NCBI GenBank assembly: GCA_036939355.1
Contig: JALLAP010000416.1
Span: 1-14,641, forward strand
Direction: 5' to 3'
From: Thalassiosira profunda
Lineage: Eukaryota > Bacillariophyta > Thalassiosirophyceae > Thalassiosirales > Thalassiosiraceae
DNA length: 14,641 bases
Shown in pieces: positions 7,094 to 14,641 of this stretch (the stretch's first letter is position 1; every line of letters begins with the position of its first letter). Below the pieces are notes generated by a model. The model was not told the origin of the DNA. It saw nothing but the letters and a program-made list of their open reading frames with translations, and searched no databases. The position numbers were made by a program, and so were the translations under genes.

Positions 7094-10000
7094 TTAGTGT
7101 ACATTGTTAGATAGTTGCGCGCTGGGCTCCATTTCAGAAGTGTCAACTGCAAGTTGTGGGTCGTTCTCATCCTCGGAGCATCCCTGATCCGCACAATCAA
7201 CGGCATCGCTACAGGATGTGGATTTCCCGTGGGGAAGAGGGCGGGCCAAAACGCCTGAAGTCTGCATCTTTGAGCTGAACTCAGTTTCCTCCTTCAGGAT
7301 CTTTGATTTCGCCGCAGCCAGCGATGCCAGGGCGTCAGAAAGGGCACCCGCGACAGCATCTAAGTTGCTCCTGCTGCCAAAGGTTGGCAGCGAGTCCGAC
7401 ACATCAAAATCGGGCAGGAGCAGCTTATCCCACTGCGTCAGAAACTCCACTGTTGCAGTCAACACGTCGAGTAGCTTCCTTCCCTCATTTTGCTTGATCG
7501 ACTCCAAGTGAGATAATGTGGCTTCAACAAATGCTCGCTCCGATGCCAGTCGTTCGCTCGCCGTGGAGCTTTCCGTCGTGTGTGTCCTGTCGTCTTCGCC
7601 TATCTCACGCTTGGCGCGCATATTGATATTAGCCACCGAGCTCTGCAACTCGCGCTCCAACGCTGCCAACTTCGTCTTGAGCAAATGCATCGATGTCTCG
7701 ATGTGCATTCGAATGGACTCAAATGATGCTTGGCAGGAAGCGAGGCGGCTTGGATCACCGAGGATTCTAACCAGCTCCTCTTCCTTATCAGTCAACTGGT
7801 CGAACCGCGCAACTACGTGGCCAGAGACGTTTCCTTCGCGTTCGCCCTGCAAGCTTGGAATGTTCATAGCATCGAGGTCGTCCAAAAGAGCGGAGAGTGA
7901 CTTGATCGCATTCTCCTGGGAAGCCTCGTATTGATGCTGACAAGAGCTCAGCCGCTCTTCAACACTGCAGTCAGACCCTTCTTCAAGAAGGTCGTCGTTC
8001 GTGTCGTCGCCGTTGTCTGCTTCGCTATCCCCTAGCTCTTGCTCGAGAGCATTCTCTCTTTCCTTGGCCCCTTGCTCGGTTTCCTCTGCACGGACTAGGA
8101 CTGATTCGACCTCCGCATCCCTTTCCTGCAACGCTCTGACGTCCTGTGCCAACTCCAGTTCCTCGTCCTTGAATCGACTGTCACTCTCATCATAGAGCAT
8201 ATTTCCGTGGGCGATGTCATCTTCGCACTGTTGCATCTCGTGTTCCTGCTGTTCTATGGATGCCTTCATTTGCACGATTTCGTTGTCCTTGTCGAGGATC
8301 GTTGCATTAATAGCTGAGACCTTGACCTTCTTCTTCTTCCAGGGTGATGCGATTGCAGACGACGTTACGGTTTCCTCTTCTTCGTCTTGGCTATCACCGT
8401 CCACGTCCAATTCCTTTGCGTCAAACGCGTCGAACAGGCCCAGGAAGCTTGGTCGACGGGTAAAACTGCCCCTGTGTCCTTTTTCTTTCGGGCTTGCGGA
8501 CATTGACTTGCGACTATTGCCACAGTCTTGATTCTCGCCCAATGGATCGAAGTCGTAGTCATCCATTATGTCGGAAGACAGACAGCTGATCGCGGTCGAG
8601 TCTCCGGCCATCGATGGTCGTCGAGGTATGCACTTTACTTCGTCTTCAACATTCACTCCACTGACCGCATCGCTGCTGCTATCGTCCAGGCCAATTCCCG
8701 CGGGAGGTGGATAAAACACTCCGCTCGCGGCGGTTGCGTTGTCGTCGTCATAACCAGGAGTTCGTTCAATCGCTTCTGGAACAGTTGAAGGCGACAGCAA
8801 CGCCTTGTAGACTGTGTCATCGAACTCTTTTCCACCCTCGATGCTGCCATCGCTACTGGCATCGTCAATTCCAAGGCCAACGCCAAAGTCAGCACTCGCA
8901 ACGCTGCCTCCTGAAGAGGTTTTGAGGCTGTTCAGAAAGGAGTCTCGCAACTCAGCAAGGAGCCCCGACCCTCTCCTCTTTTGGCCGCTGCTCCGGTCAC
9001 TGCTTCGATCTGTGTTGTTGGATGGGGGTGGGATGTCGAAGCCGCTGCCGGATAAGGCACTGGCCGCGACAGAGCTCAAAGAGTGCCTCCTGTCGCCAAA
9101 GGATTGCCCTGCGGCCACTGGATTATCGATCTGCGCGGGCGTGAACTCGTGATCATTGGAAGACGGCAAGTTGACCAGCGATTTGGCGCTGTCGACTCTT
9201 CTGAAGCTGCTCCTCATCCAGCTCCCCGTGCCAATGTCCGCTCCCACGCTGCAGGCATCACTGAACGCGCCGCCACTACCATCTATGGTCCGCCGTCGCC
9301 GGAAATTCCTGTTTGGTGGAGGTCTCGATGGCTCGCCCAACTTGGTCAGCACGAACTGGCAGCCGTCTTTGGAACAGCCACCGAGCGAAAGCCTTCGTAG
9401 CCTCTCCCCAGTGGTCCCACTCGTAAGCAACCCGGCTCGAGCAATGGCCAATTCCTTCCTCGTCCTCTCCAGCTGTGTGTCCAGCTCGGAGCTTTCAACG
9501 CGCATCTTCTCCGCCTCCGCCCACGAGCTCTCGAGTTTGGCCTTTGATTGGAATCGCATCTTGGACAGCTCGGACTGCAAATCTGACGCTGTTTGTTGCA
9601 TCAGTTGCGCTAGCCTGGGACACTCTTCTTCCGGCTGCCCACTCTCTTGTGTTGGAAATGTTCTGTCTTGCGGTTGCGTCGATGCTTGCCCAGTCGACGT
9701 CGTAAACGGCAGCGGTAATTGATTGTTCTCGCCAGGGGACTGTGTGGGTAGGCACTTCTCCACAGGGGAAGATAGCGTTGAGACCCCACTCTTCCACGAT
9801 GGCAGCGTCCCCGACGTCGGTGGCGCCTCAAACGACAAGAAGGAAGACTCCCGCTCCAGGCTCTGCAACATGGTCGCCAGGTCGTCATGGTATGGAATGA
9901 ATCCATCCTGCCCAATGCCCCCGGTGCCACCGTCAACGTCAAACTGCAGCAAGTCGGCCGATGAAATCGTCACTGACGACATCGTCGATTGGCTCAAATT

Positions 10001-10732
10001 CTTCTTGCGCATCTTGGTCGAGAGCCTGCGCGGGAGATACCTCGTGCGAATGTCCTTGTGGTTAGTGTCAGGCTCTCCCTCGTGTTCAGGGTGGACTCCT
10101 CTCCCTTCGTTTTTGGAACAGAGCTCCCCATGTTCTTCGGAACGCGGCCAAGTCTCCACCAACTCATCCGCATCGGTCGTACCCTCCGTCCGCCGTCTCC
10201 GGACATTCTCTAGAGTCGCACCGCCAAAATCCACGTACAGCCCGCTAGCGTCATTCTCGTCACCGTTCCAAGTGCTGCTGCCGCTGCTCCGTCTTCTCCT
10301 CGAACGCCGGGAGTCCCATCCCACAGCGTCCACGTGGCCATCCTCGTTTCTGTCGTCCCTTTCCTTGCTTGAGCCACCCTCGCTTTTGCGACGCGATGTC
10401 TCCTCCGACGGCAGACTGTCCCTCAAATCGAAGGGATCCTGTTGCCCGTGCCGGCCCCTCTCGTTGGACCGGTCGGAGAGGCTTCGGAGCGCACCTGACG
10501 ATCTACCGCCGCTCTCCTGCCATTGCTGCGTTTCCTTCATGAATTGCAGCTGGTGCTGCAGCCGGTACACGAGGGGGTCGCATTCCTCCTGGTCGTCTCC
10601 CGCATCGTCTTCGTAATTGATGGGCGCACTGGCCGAACGGGCGTCTTCCCCGAAAGACGACGAGCGACGGTGCCGGGCGTTTCCGCTGCCCGGCCCCAGC
10701 GAGATGGCCCTCTTCAGGCCTTGGAACATCAT
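7094..10732 (-). CDS. Large serine-rich coiled-coil protein of unknown function with many RRxS sites
   Basis: 1212 residues in one uninterrupted exon, starting with two adjacent ATGs (MMFQGLKRAISLGPG). I do not recognise a family. The protein alternates disordered serine-, acid- and arginine-rich stretches with coiled coils at about 374-434 (LMQQTASDLQSELSKM onward), 805-900 (TILDKDNEIVQMKASIEQQE onward) and 975-1100. A short helix with hydrophobic spacing (LVYRLQHQLQFMKETQQ) lies at 54-70. Nine R-R-x-S sites (S25, S117, S150, S238, S449, S551, S589, S707, S762) and one R-R-x-T (T482) fit the consensus for PKA and other AGC kinases. There is no transmembrane segment or signal peptide, so it is probably cytosolic or cytoskeletal. 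Coding use is supported by the very long open frame and clear heptads. Its 3' end almost abuts the nuclease gene. Confidence 0.88.
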   Translation of the reverse strand: MMFQGLKRAISLGPGSGNARHRRSSSFGEDARSASAPINYEDDAGDDQEECDPLVYRLQHQLQFMKETQQWQESGGRSSGALRSLSDRSNERGRHGQQDPFDLRDSLPSEETSRRKSEGGSSKERDDRNEDGHVDAVGWDSRRSRRRRSSGSSTWNGDENDASGLYVDFGGATLENVRRRRTEGTTDADELVETWPRSEEHGELCSKNEGRGVHPEHEGEPDTNHKDIRTRYLPRRLSTKMRKKNLSQSTMSSVTISSADLLQFDVDGGTGGIGQDGFIPYHDDLATMLQSLERESSFLSFEAPPTSGTLPSWKSGVSTLSSPVEKCLPTQSPGENNQLPLPFTTSTGQASTQPQDRTFPTQESGQPEEECPRLAQLMQQTASDLQSELSKMRFQSKAKLESSWAEAEKMRVESSELDTQLERTRKELAIARAGLLTSGTTGERLRRLSLGGCSKDGCQFVLTKLGEPSRPPPNRNFRRRRTIDGSGGAFSDACSVGADIGTGSWMRSSFRRVDSAKSLVNLPSSNDHEFTPAQIDNPVAAGQSFGDRRHSLSSVAASALSGSGFDIPPPSNNTDRSSDRSSGQKRRGSGLLAELRDSFLNSLKTSSGGSVASADFGVGLGIDDASSDGSIEGGKEFDDTVYKALLSPSTVPEAIERTPGYDDDNATAASGVFYPPPAGIGLDDSSSDAVSGVNVEDEVKCIPRRPSMAGDSTAISCLSSDIMDDYDFDPLGENQDCGNSRKSMSASPKEKGHRGSFTRRPSFLGLFDAFDAKELDVDGDSQDEEEETVTSSAIASPWKKKKVKVSAINATILDKDNEIVQMKASIEQQEHEMQQCEDDIAHGNMLYDESDSRFKDEELELAQDVRALQERDAEVESVLVRAEETEQGAKERENALEQELGDSEADNGDDTNDDLLEEGSDCSVEERLSSCQHQYEASQENAIKSLSALLDDLDAMNIPSLQGEREGNVSGHVVARFDQLTDKEEELVRILGDPSRLASCQASFESIRMHIETSMHLLKTKLAALERELQSSVANINMRAKREIGEDDRTHTTESSTASERLASERAFVEATLSHLESIKQNEGRKLLDVLTATVEFLTQWDKLLLPDFDVSDSLPTFGSRSNLDAVAGALSDALASLAAAKSKILKEETEFSSKMQTSGVLARPLPHGKSTSCSDAVDCADQGCSEDENDPQLAVDTSEMEPSAQLSNNVH

Positions 10733-11584
10733 AGTGATGCTCTGCCTTTCACCAGCCCACCACTATCTAGGTATCAATATAAATGAGATTGCAGTTCATT
10801 TTCTATGTACAACAGAGGCAAAAGTGCAAAGATGCGTGAGATGTACCTATCTGACCGAAGAGCATCCCCGGCAAAGATACACCAAACAATCACATGATGT
10901 GTCACTCTCTATCCCTGGAACGCAGCGACGCTCGCCGCCGTCATGAGGTTTTTAACACCAGGTGCGTAGCCCTCCGTCAGGCCGCCGCCAACGATATCAC
11001 GCCCGCCCAACTCTAGCGTGAATAGAGTGCACTCACCTCCGCATTTCGTCGCACTATCCTGCTCTCTAGCAATTAAATCCGAGAGTGCGCGGAGCTGCAA
11101 GTAGACGCCGCCGCTCCCCAAGGCCGCGCTCAGCCTCTGGATGGCGAGTCGAGGTCGAAGGACGACGGCACGTGGGACGTAGGAACTGTGGCGGGCCGGG
11201 CCGGGCCCTGCGCGAGAAGTTGGGCAGGTTGGGGCGGTAAAAAAATGACCCTAGGTAAATGACCTCCAACTTGCGCGCTCTTGTTGTACGTACGTACTCC
11301 TACCTCCTACCTATTTACCTCACCTAAATAGGCTATGACCCTGGTAGGTACCCGTAAGTACGAAAAGAGTCTCTTTCTCGTTGGCTTGGCGATTCGGTTT
11401 TGGACTTGATGCCACCGCACCGCGCCCTCGGCGACGCGGCGAGGGAGCAGCACAGTGGAGATAACCGACGTTGATTGCCCCCTACACAGCGGCAGCACAC
11501 CGCGGCGAACCAAGGCACGTAGTCGCTCGATAACAGCGAGTGATTGAGGCGCCTTTACAGATACAACGTCGTTGAAAGCATCAG
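10733..11584. promoter_or_regulatory. Large divergent intergenic region with no supported gene
   Basis: These 852 bp lie between the start codons of the coiled-coil gene (leftward) and the membrane-protein gene (rightward). The region holds five of the eight TAGGTA/TACCTA hexamers in the window (10768, 10844, 11252, 11308, 11345), a GTACGTACGTAC palindrome at 11286-11297, a doubled CTCCTAC at 11297-11310, and GGGCC repeats near 11193-11208. An AT-rich ATATAAAT lies at about 10777-10784. A minus-strand frame open from about 11250 to 10909 lacks an ATG start. A good minus-strand donor (GGAG|GTGAGT) near 11035 could belong to a 5' UTR intron of the coiled-coil gene, with a candidate acceptor GGCAG near 10743. 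Both are unproven. Confidence 0.6.
11286..11313. repeat. Short GTAC/CTCCTAC tandem and palindromic repeat
   Basis: Three overlapping GTAC units make the self-complementary GTACGTACGTAC at 11286-11297. Two CTCCTAC copies follow at once (11297-11310) and run into TACCTA at 11308-11313. It sits about 275-300 bp upstream of the membrane-protein ATG. Function is unknown. Confidence 0.6.
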
Positions 11585-13877
11585 ATGAGAGCCACCTCCC
11601 TGGAAGCGACGGTGGCCGCCGCGATGGCCTCAGCCGCCACAGCCACCGCCGCCGTCCCCTCCACGGGACACCGCCCCGTATTTGCAAATCAAGGCGAATC
11701 GCAACGGGCGCAGACGCTGCGAAACAGAGTCTTGGCGAAGGCCCGGCCTCGCGGGGAGCGCCGCCTCGAAGACGCGTACTACGAGAACTACCAGAACTAC
11801 GAGGGCGGCTACGACTACGGCGAGGCGGACGGCCAAGCGGCGGACGACGCCTACGCCGCACAGGGGGGTGACGACGCGTACGCCAATCAAGTGGCCTACA
11901 CCGACGACGCCTACAACGGCGGTGGCAGCTCGTCGTACAGCAGTTCCTCGTCCTCCACCGGCTTCGACTTCGACCCCTCGGCCCATTCCCTCGCCTACCA
12001 GTCCTGCGCCTCCATCCGGCAATTCGACGACGCCCTCGCCGCGACAGAAGACTCCGCGAGCGTCTTTGCGACGAAGCACTTCGCCGTGGTGCGCCTCTGC
12101 CCCTCGTCGACGTGCGAGGAGGGGAGCGGCCGGTCGTTCTGGAGTACGAGCTCGGTGAGCGCCACGGCGTTCCAGGCGACAGAGGGAGGAGGAGGAGGCA
12201 GGGGCTTGGGATCCTCCAGTGTCAGCAGTTCCGCGTTCGAGCGGCTGGGGAAACAGGGCGCCAACGGGGGCGGGTGCACGACGAATTACGCCGAGTACAT
12301 TCTGGAATTGGGTGATTACCTTGAGATTATGGTGCGTATGTGTTTGGTGCACATCTTGTGCACATATATGATCCCTCGTGTCGAGCCCCTCTAAACCTCT
12401 AACTTCGTCATCTTGATCATCTGGCAGGCCGCCTACCGCGCCGAGCGCTTCGAGGAGTACTGCGACGCGTGCAACGAGTGCCTCTACGCCGCCTACGAGA
12501 GCTGGCTTAACGAGCACCGCGGCCGGAGGAAGCTCAAGGACATTACCGATCCGACGTGGAAGGACGATATGGAGAGCGCCGAGTTCAAAGAGTTCGAGAT
12601 GCGCCGAAAACTGGACGGAGACTACGATCCCTACTCCATGTGTCCCGAGTACGACACCTGCAAGTCCTACCGCAACGCGTGCCGCAACGGGGCGTTCAGT
12701 GAGGAGGTCGAGACGTACTTCCAGTGCACGGAGGCGGTCGGCGAGAATGGCTACTCGTACTACATCGGCCCTCGCTGCTCCGAGGACGGCATCACGATTA
12801 AGCTCGGCGTCTTCGGCGACGAGGGTTGCAACGAGTATTTGGGAGCGACCAAGGTCTCCGTCGCGAGCCTGCTGGGGTACAGTGTTGCCGACGCGCAGAT
12901 GGCGGCCTACGCGTCGGGAAGTCTAGGGTTGGACGCGCAGGGAAGCAACAGCAACGGGTCCTACGATACTCAGCTGGTGGATTATTGGAGTCCCAGCGAT
13001 CGGGTGTGCGTGCGGTGCCTGCCGAAGCAGGCGCCGAGCGGGTACAGCGACGGCAGCAGCAACCAGGACGCCNCGGGTGTGCGTGCGGTGCCTGCCGAAG
13101 CAGGCGCCGAGCGGGTACAGCGACGGCAGCAGCAACCAGGACGCCAGCTACGGCCAGCTGAACGCTCTGTGCGAGACGATACATGAAACGAGCGCGCGGT
13201 GCACAATGAATCTCCAGGAGTACGCCTCGTACAGCTACGAGAGCACGCATGCCATGTACGCCAGCGAGGCCGCGGACGAGCTGGCGTGCAACTTCATCGA
13301 GGCCATCGTCTTGGGGAGCACGAACAGCATGGGCTTCATCGCCACGAGCAACGGGGTGGAGACCCTTGTCCCCTACTCGGCGCGGGAGAAGTACCGACTG
13401 GAGAAAGTCTCCGTCCTCCAAATCTTTGGACTGCTCGCGAGCATGCTGGCTTGTGCCGTCCTCTTCTTGTTGTCCAAGAGTCTCAAGCACTCGCTCCACA
13501 AAGGGCATCGGCCCCATTGGATCCGGCGGCAGCTGCAGCCGCAAGACGAGCTGTTACGGGTGGGAAACGAGTACATCATTCCCACACAGTCGATGGGCGA
13601 ACAGATGGAGGTGGAGGTCCTCCACACCAACCTCGACAATCTGCATAGGGAGATTGACGATCTCACGAAGACTCTCGCCGCGAAGAACGACGCATTGAGC
13701 TCGCACGGTGGCACGACGCGGGCGCCGTCGTCGCAAGGGAGCTCGTGGAGGGGTTCGGGGATCAGTAGATCGAGGACTGCGGGAAGGGTGAAGAAGATCT
13801 TTGGAAAGAAGGCCAAGACGGGACGAACGGTGTCGTCGCGGGATCGGTCAGTGGTATCGGATGTGACATTTTATTGA
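11585..13877 (+). CDS. Secreted tyrosine- and cysteine-rich single-pass membrane protein (two exons; frame broken by assembly gap)
   Basis: Exon 1 is 11585-12331 and exon 2 is 12428-13877. Counting one copy of the 72-nt duplication around the N at 13073 gives a 707-residue frame. An alanine-rich signal peptide covers about 1-34. A tyrosine-rich, acidic region follows at about 61-118 with three DDAY units, then a serine run (114-124). The cysteine-rich domain runs to about 550, including RLCPSSTC, EYCDACNEC, SMCPEYDTC, GPRCSEDGITIKLGVFGDEGC, VCVRC, LCETIHETSARC and ELACNF. One membrane span lies at about 552-574 (VSVLQIFGLLASMLACAVLFLL). A tail of about 130 residues has a short coiled coil (620-645) and a basic, serine-rich end. 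R-x-L motifs occur at RRLED (59-63), RRKLKD and RRKLDGD. From memory, diatoms have many proteins with the YYIGP.C...G...LG.F.D..C pattern; their function is not known to me. A cell-surface or wall-related role is a guess. Confidence 0.87.
12332..12427 (+). other. Intron of the membrane-protein gene, 96 nt, phase 0
   Basis: The donor is ATG|GTGCGT (exon ends 12331) and the acceptor is CTGGCAG|GCC (exon resumes 12428). A branch-like CTCTAAC lies at 12397-12403, about 25 nt before the acceptor. Removing it joins LELGDYLEIM to AAYRAERFEEYC in the same frame. Unspliced reading from exon 1 stops in the intron at 12392-12394. Confidence 0.92.
13001..13145. repeat. Perfect 72-nt direct duplication separated by one N (assembly gap)
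   Basis: Bases 13001-13072 and 13074-13145 are identical as far as I can read, with a single N at 13073 between them. The total insertion is 73 nt, which shifts the frame by one. Dropping one copy plus the N restores the frame exactly (SSNQDA joined to SYGQLNALCE). This is the signature of two contigs with unmerged overlapping ends. Confidence 0.93.
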
Positions 13878-14641
13878 GGCAAGAGTTTAGGTGTCTAGGA
13901 TTGCGGAGCTACTCACGGCCTGCAGTGCGCGGCTGGCAGACAATACCAACATTCCCGAAACGCTGCTGTCTGCGTAGTAAACGTAGATCAAGCCATTGTG
14001 AATCCATCTGTGCACGATGAGAAGATGGTGGTTTCCTTCCAGGCATCGTGTCAGGCCAAAGGAAAGATGTACTCATATCTAGGTATCTCCTTTATTCTCT
14101 CCTCCGTGATCGAATGTGCCCAACGGCGAAACAACTTCTTCCAATTGCAACCACCACTGCCCAACACCCAAACAAAGAGTTTGCGTCCCTCTCCGGCCCA
14201 TCAATCGGAGGCGTCAGGGAGCCAAAAGCAAAAGAACAAAGCGGCAACATTATTTATGAAGTTGCTGCGGATCTCTAACGTTGGGTCTGGTAAACTGCAG
14301 AGGGCATAAGTAAATGAGGACCCCTCCAACCCCGCCCAAAGGTGCGCCCGCGCGAGCAGATCTCGCGACGCATCCGAGGCGCCGCGAAAACAAAGAGGAG
14401 CCTTCTGCTGATGGGCGCCTTGATGTAATGAGATAGGGCTCTAAAGCAAGCACATATCTTGTACACAAAACTCACAAGGAGGCAATGCCGACGCACCCGC
14501 AGCTGCCGCCGAAGAGCAGCCTGTGACGGACGCTGAATCTTCCTCGGCTGCGGCAGGAGTGAATCCTAGACATTATTATGAGGCAGTTTATCTACGTAGG
14601 TACCTTGCTGCTGCCAATTGAGTGTGATTGAGCCAGCAGCT
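13878..14641. other. 3' region with no supported gene
   Basis: These 764 bp follow the membrane-protein stop and run to the window edge. They should begin with that gene's 3' UTR. TAGGTA hexamers occur at 14080 and 14597. On the minus strand three stop-separated frames between 14200 and 13887 read like protein (for example RRWAHSITEERIKEIPRYEY and GLIYVYYADSSVSGMLVLSA) but are broken by stops and a frame change. On the plus strand a short alanine- and glutamate-rich frame is open from 14445 to 14621 without a start ATG. I do not annotate either as a gene. Confidence 0.5.

Noticed and set aside
9723..10616. Plus-strand 297-codon open frame
   Set aside because: It lies wholly antisense to the 1212-residue gene and is serine- and leucine-rich as expected from reverse-complemented serine- and arginine-rich codons; no motif.
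11630..12517. Minus-strand 295-codon open frame
   Set aside because: Antisense to exon 1, the intron and exon 2 of the membrane-protein gene; low-complexity V/G/A-rich translation, no start context or motif.
13060..13090. Programmed frameshift or pseudogene in the membrane-protein gene
   Set aside because: The break coincides with an N and an exact 72-nt duplication, and collapsing it restores the frame, so an assembly error explains it fully.
1..14641. CRISPR array, tRNA, rRNA, transposon or viral element
   Set aside because: No regularly spaced repeats, no tRNA T-loop signature that I could find in the spacers, no transposase or reverse-transcriptase-like motifs in any long frame.

Overview
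The window is nuclear DNA from a eukaryotic microalga, most likely a diatom and possibly Thalassiosira-like. The reasons are these. The genes are compact, GC-rich and nearly intron-less. The two clear introns are short (about 100 nt) GT-AG introns. The left-edge leucine-rich-repeat protein and the right-hand cysteine-rich membrane protein resemble gene families I associate with diatoms. SEC11 and MRG homologues rule out a bacterium. The species call is inference.

There are seven protein-coding genes, and their strands alternate strictly along the window. (1) 1-1377 (+) is the 3' part of an LRR protein with a C-terminal leucine-zipper-like coiled coil; it runs off the left edge. (2) 1598-2252 (-) is SEC11, the catalytic subunit of the ER signal peptidase, with one 100-nt intron. 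(3) 2649-3974 (+) is an MRG15/EAF3-type chromo-barrel plus MRG-domain chromatin protein. (4) 4101-5396 (-) is a type II membrane PAPS-dependent sulfotransferase, probably in the Golgi. (5) 5606-7081 (+) is an organelle-targeted PD-(D/E)XK nuclease resembling bacterial stand-alone RecB-family exonucleases, with a putative iron-sulfur cysteine set. (6) 7094-10732 (-) is a 1212-residue serine-rich, coiled-coil protein of unknown function with many RRxS sites. (7) 11585-13877 (+) is a secreted, tyrosine-rich and cysteine-rich single-pass membrane protein with one 96-nt intron. Its reading frame is interrupted only by an assembly artefact: a perfect 72-nt duplication around a single N.

Because the strands alternate, genes meet either head-to-head across shared promoters (2253-2648, 5397-5605, 10733-11584) or tail-to-tail with very short gaps (220, 126 and only 12 bp). 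The genes do not form an obvious pathway. Two of them, SEC11 and the sulfotransferase, belong to the secretory pathway that the membrane protein would use, but this is not evidence of linkage. The last 764 bases contain no gene I can support.

I see no CRISPR array, tRNA, rRNA, transposon or viral element, and no clearly new multi-gene system. The most interesting items are the bacterial-like organelle nuclease, the RRxS-rich coiled-coil protein, the membrane protein with repeated R-x-L motifs, and recurrent short motifs confined to the intergenic DNA.
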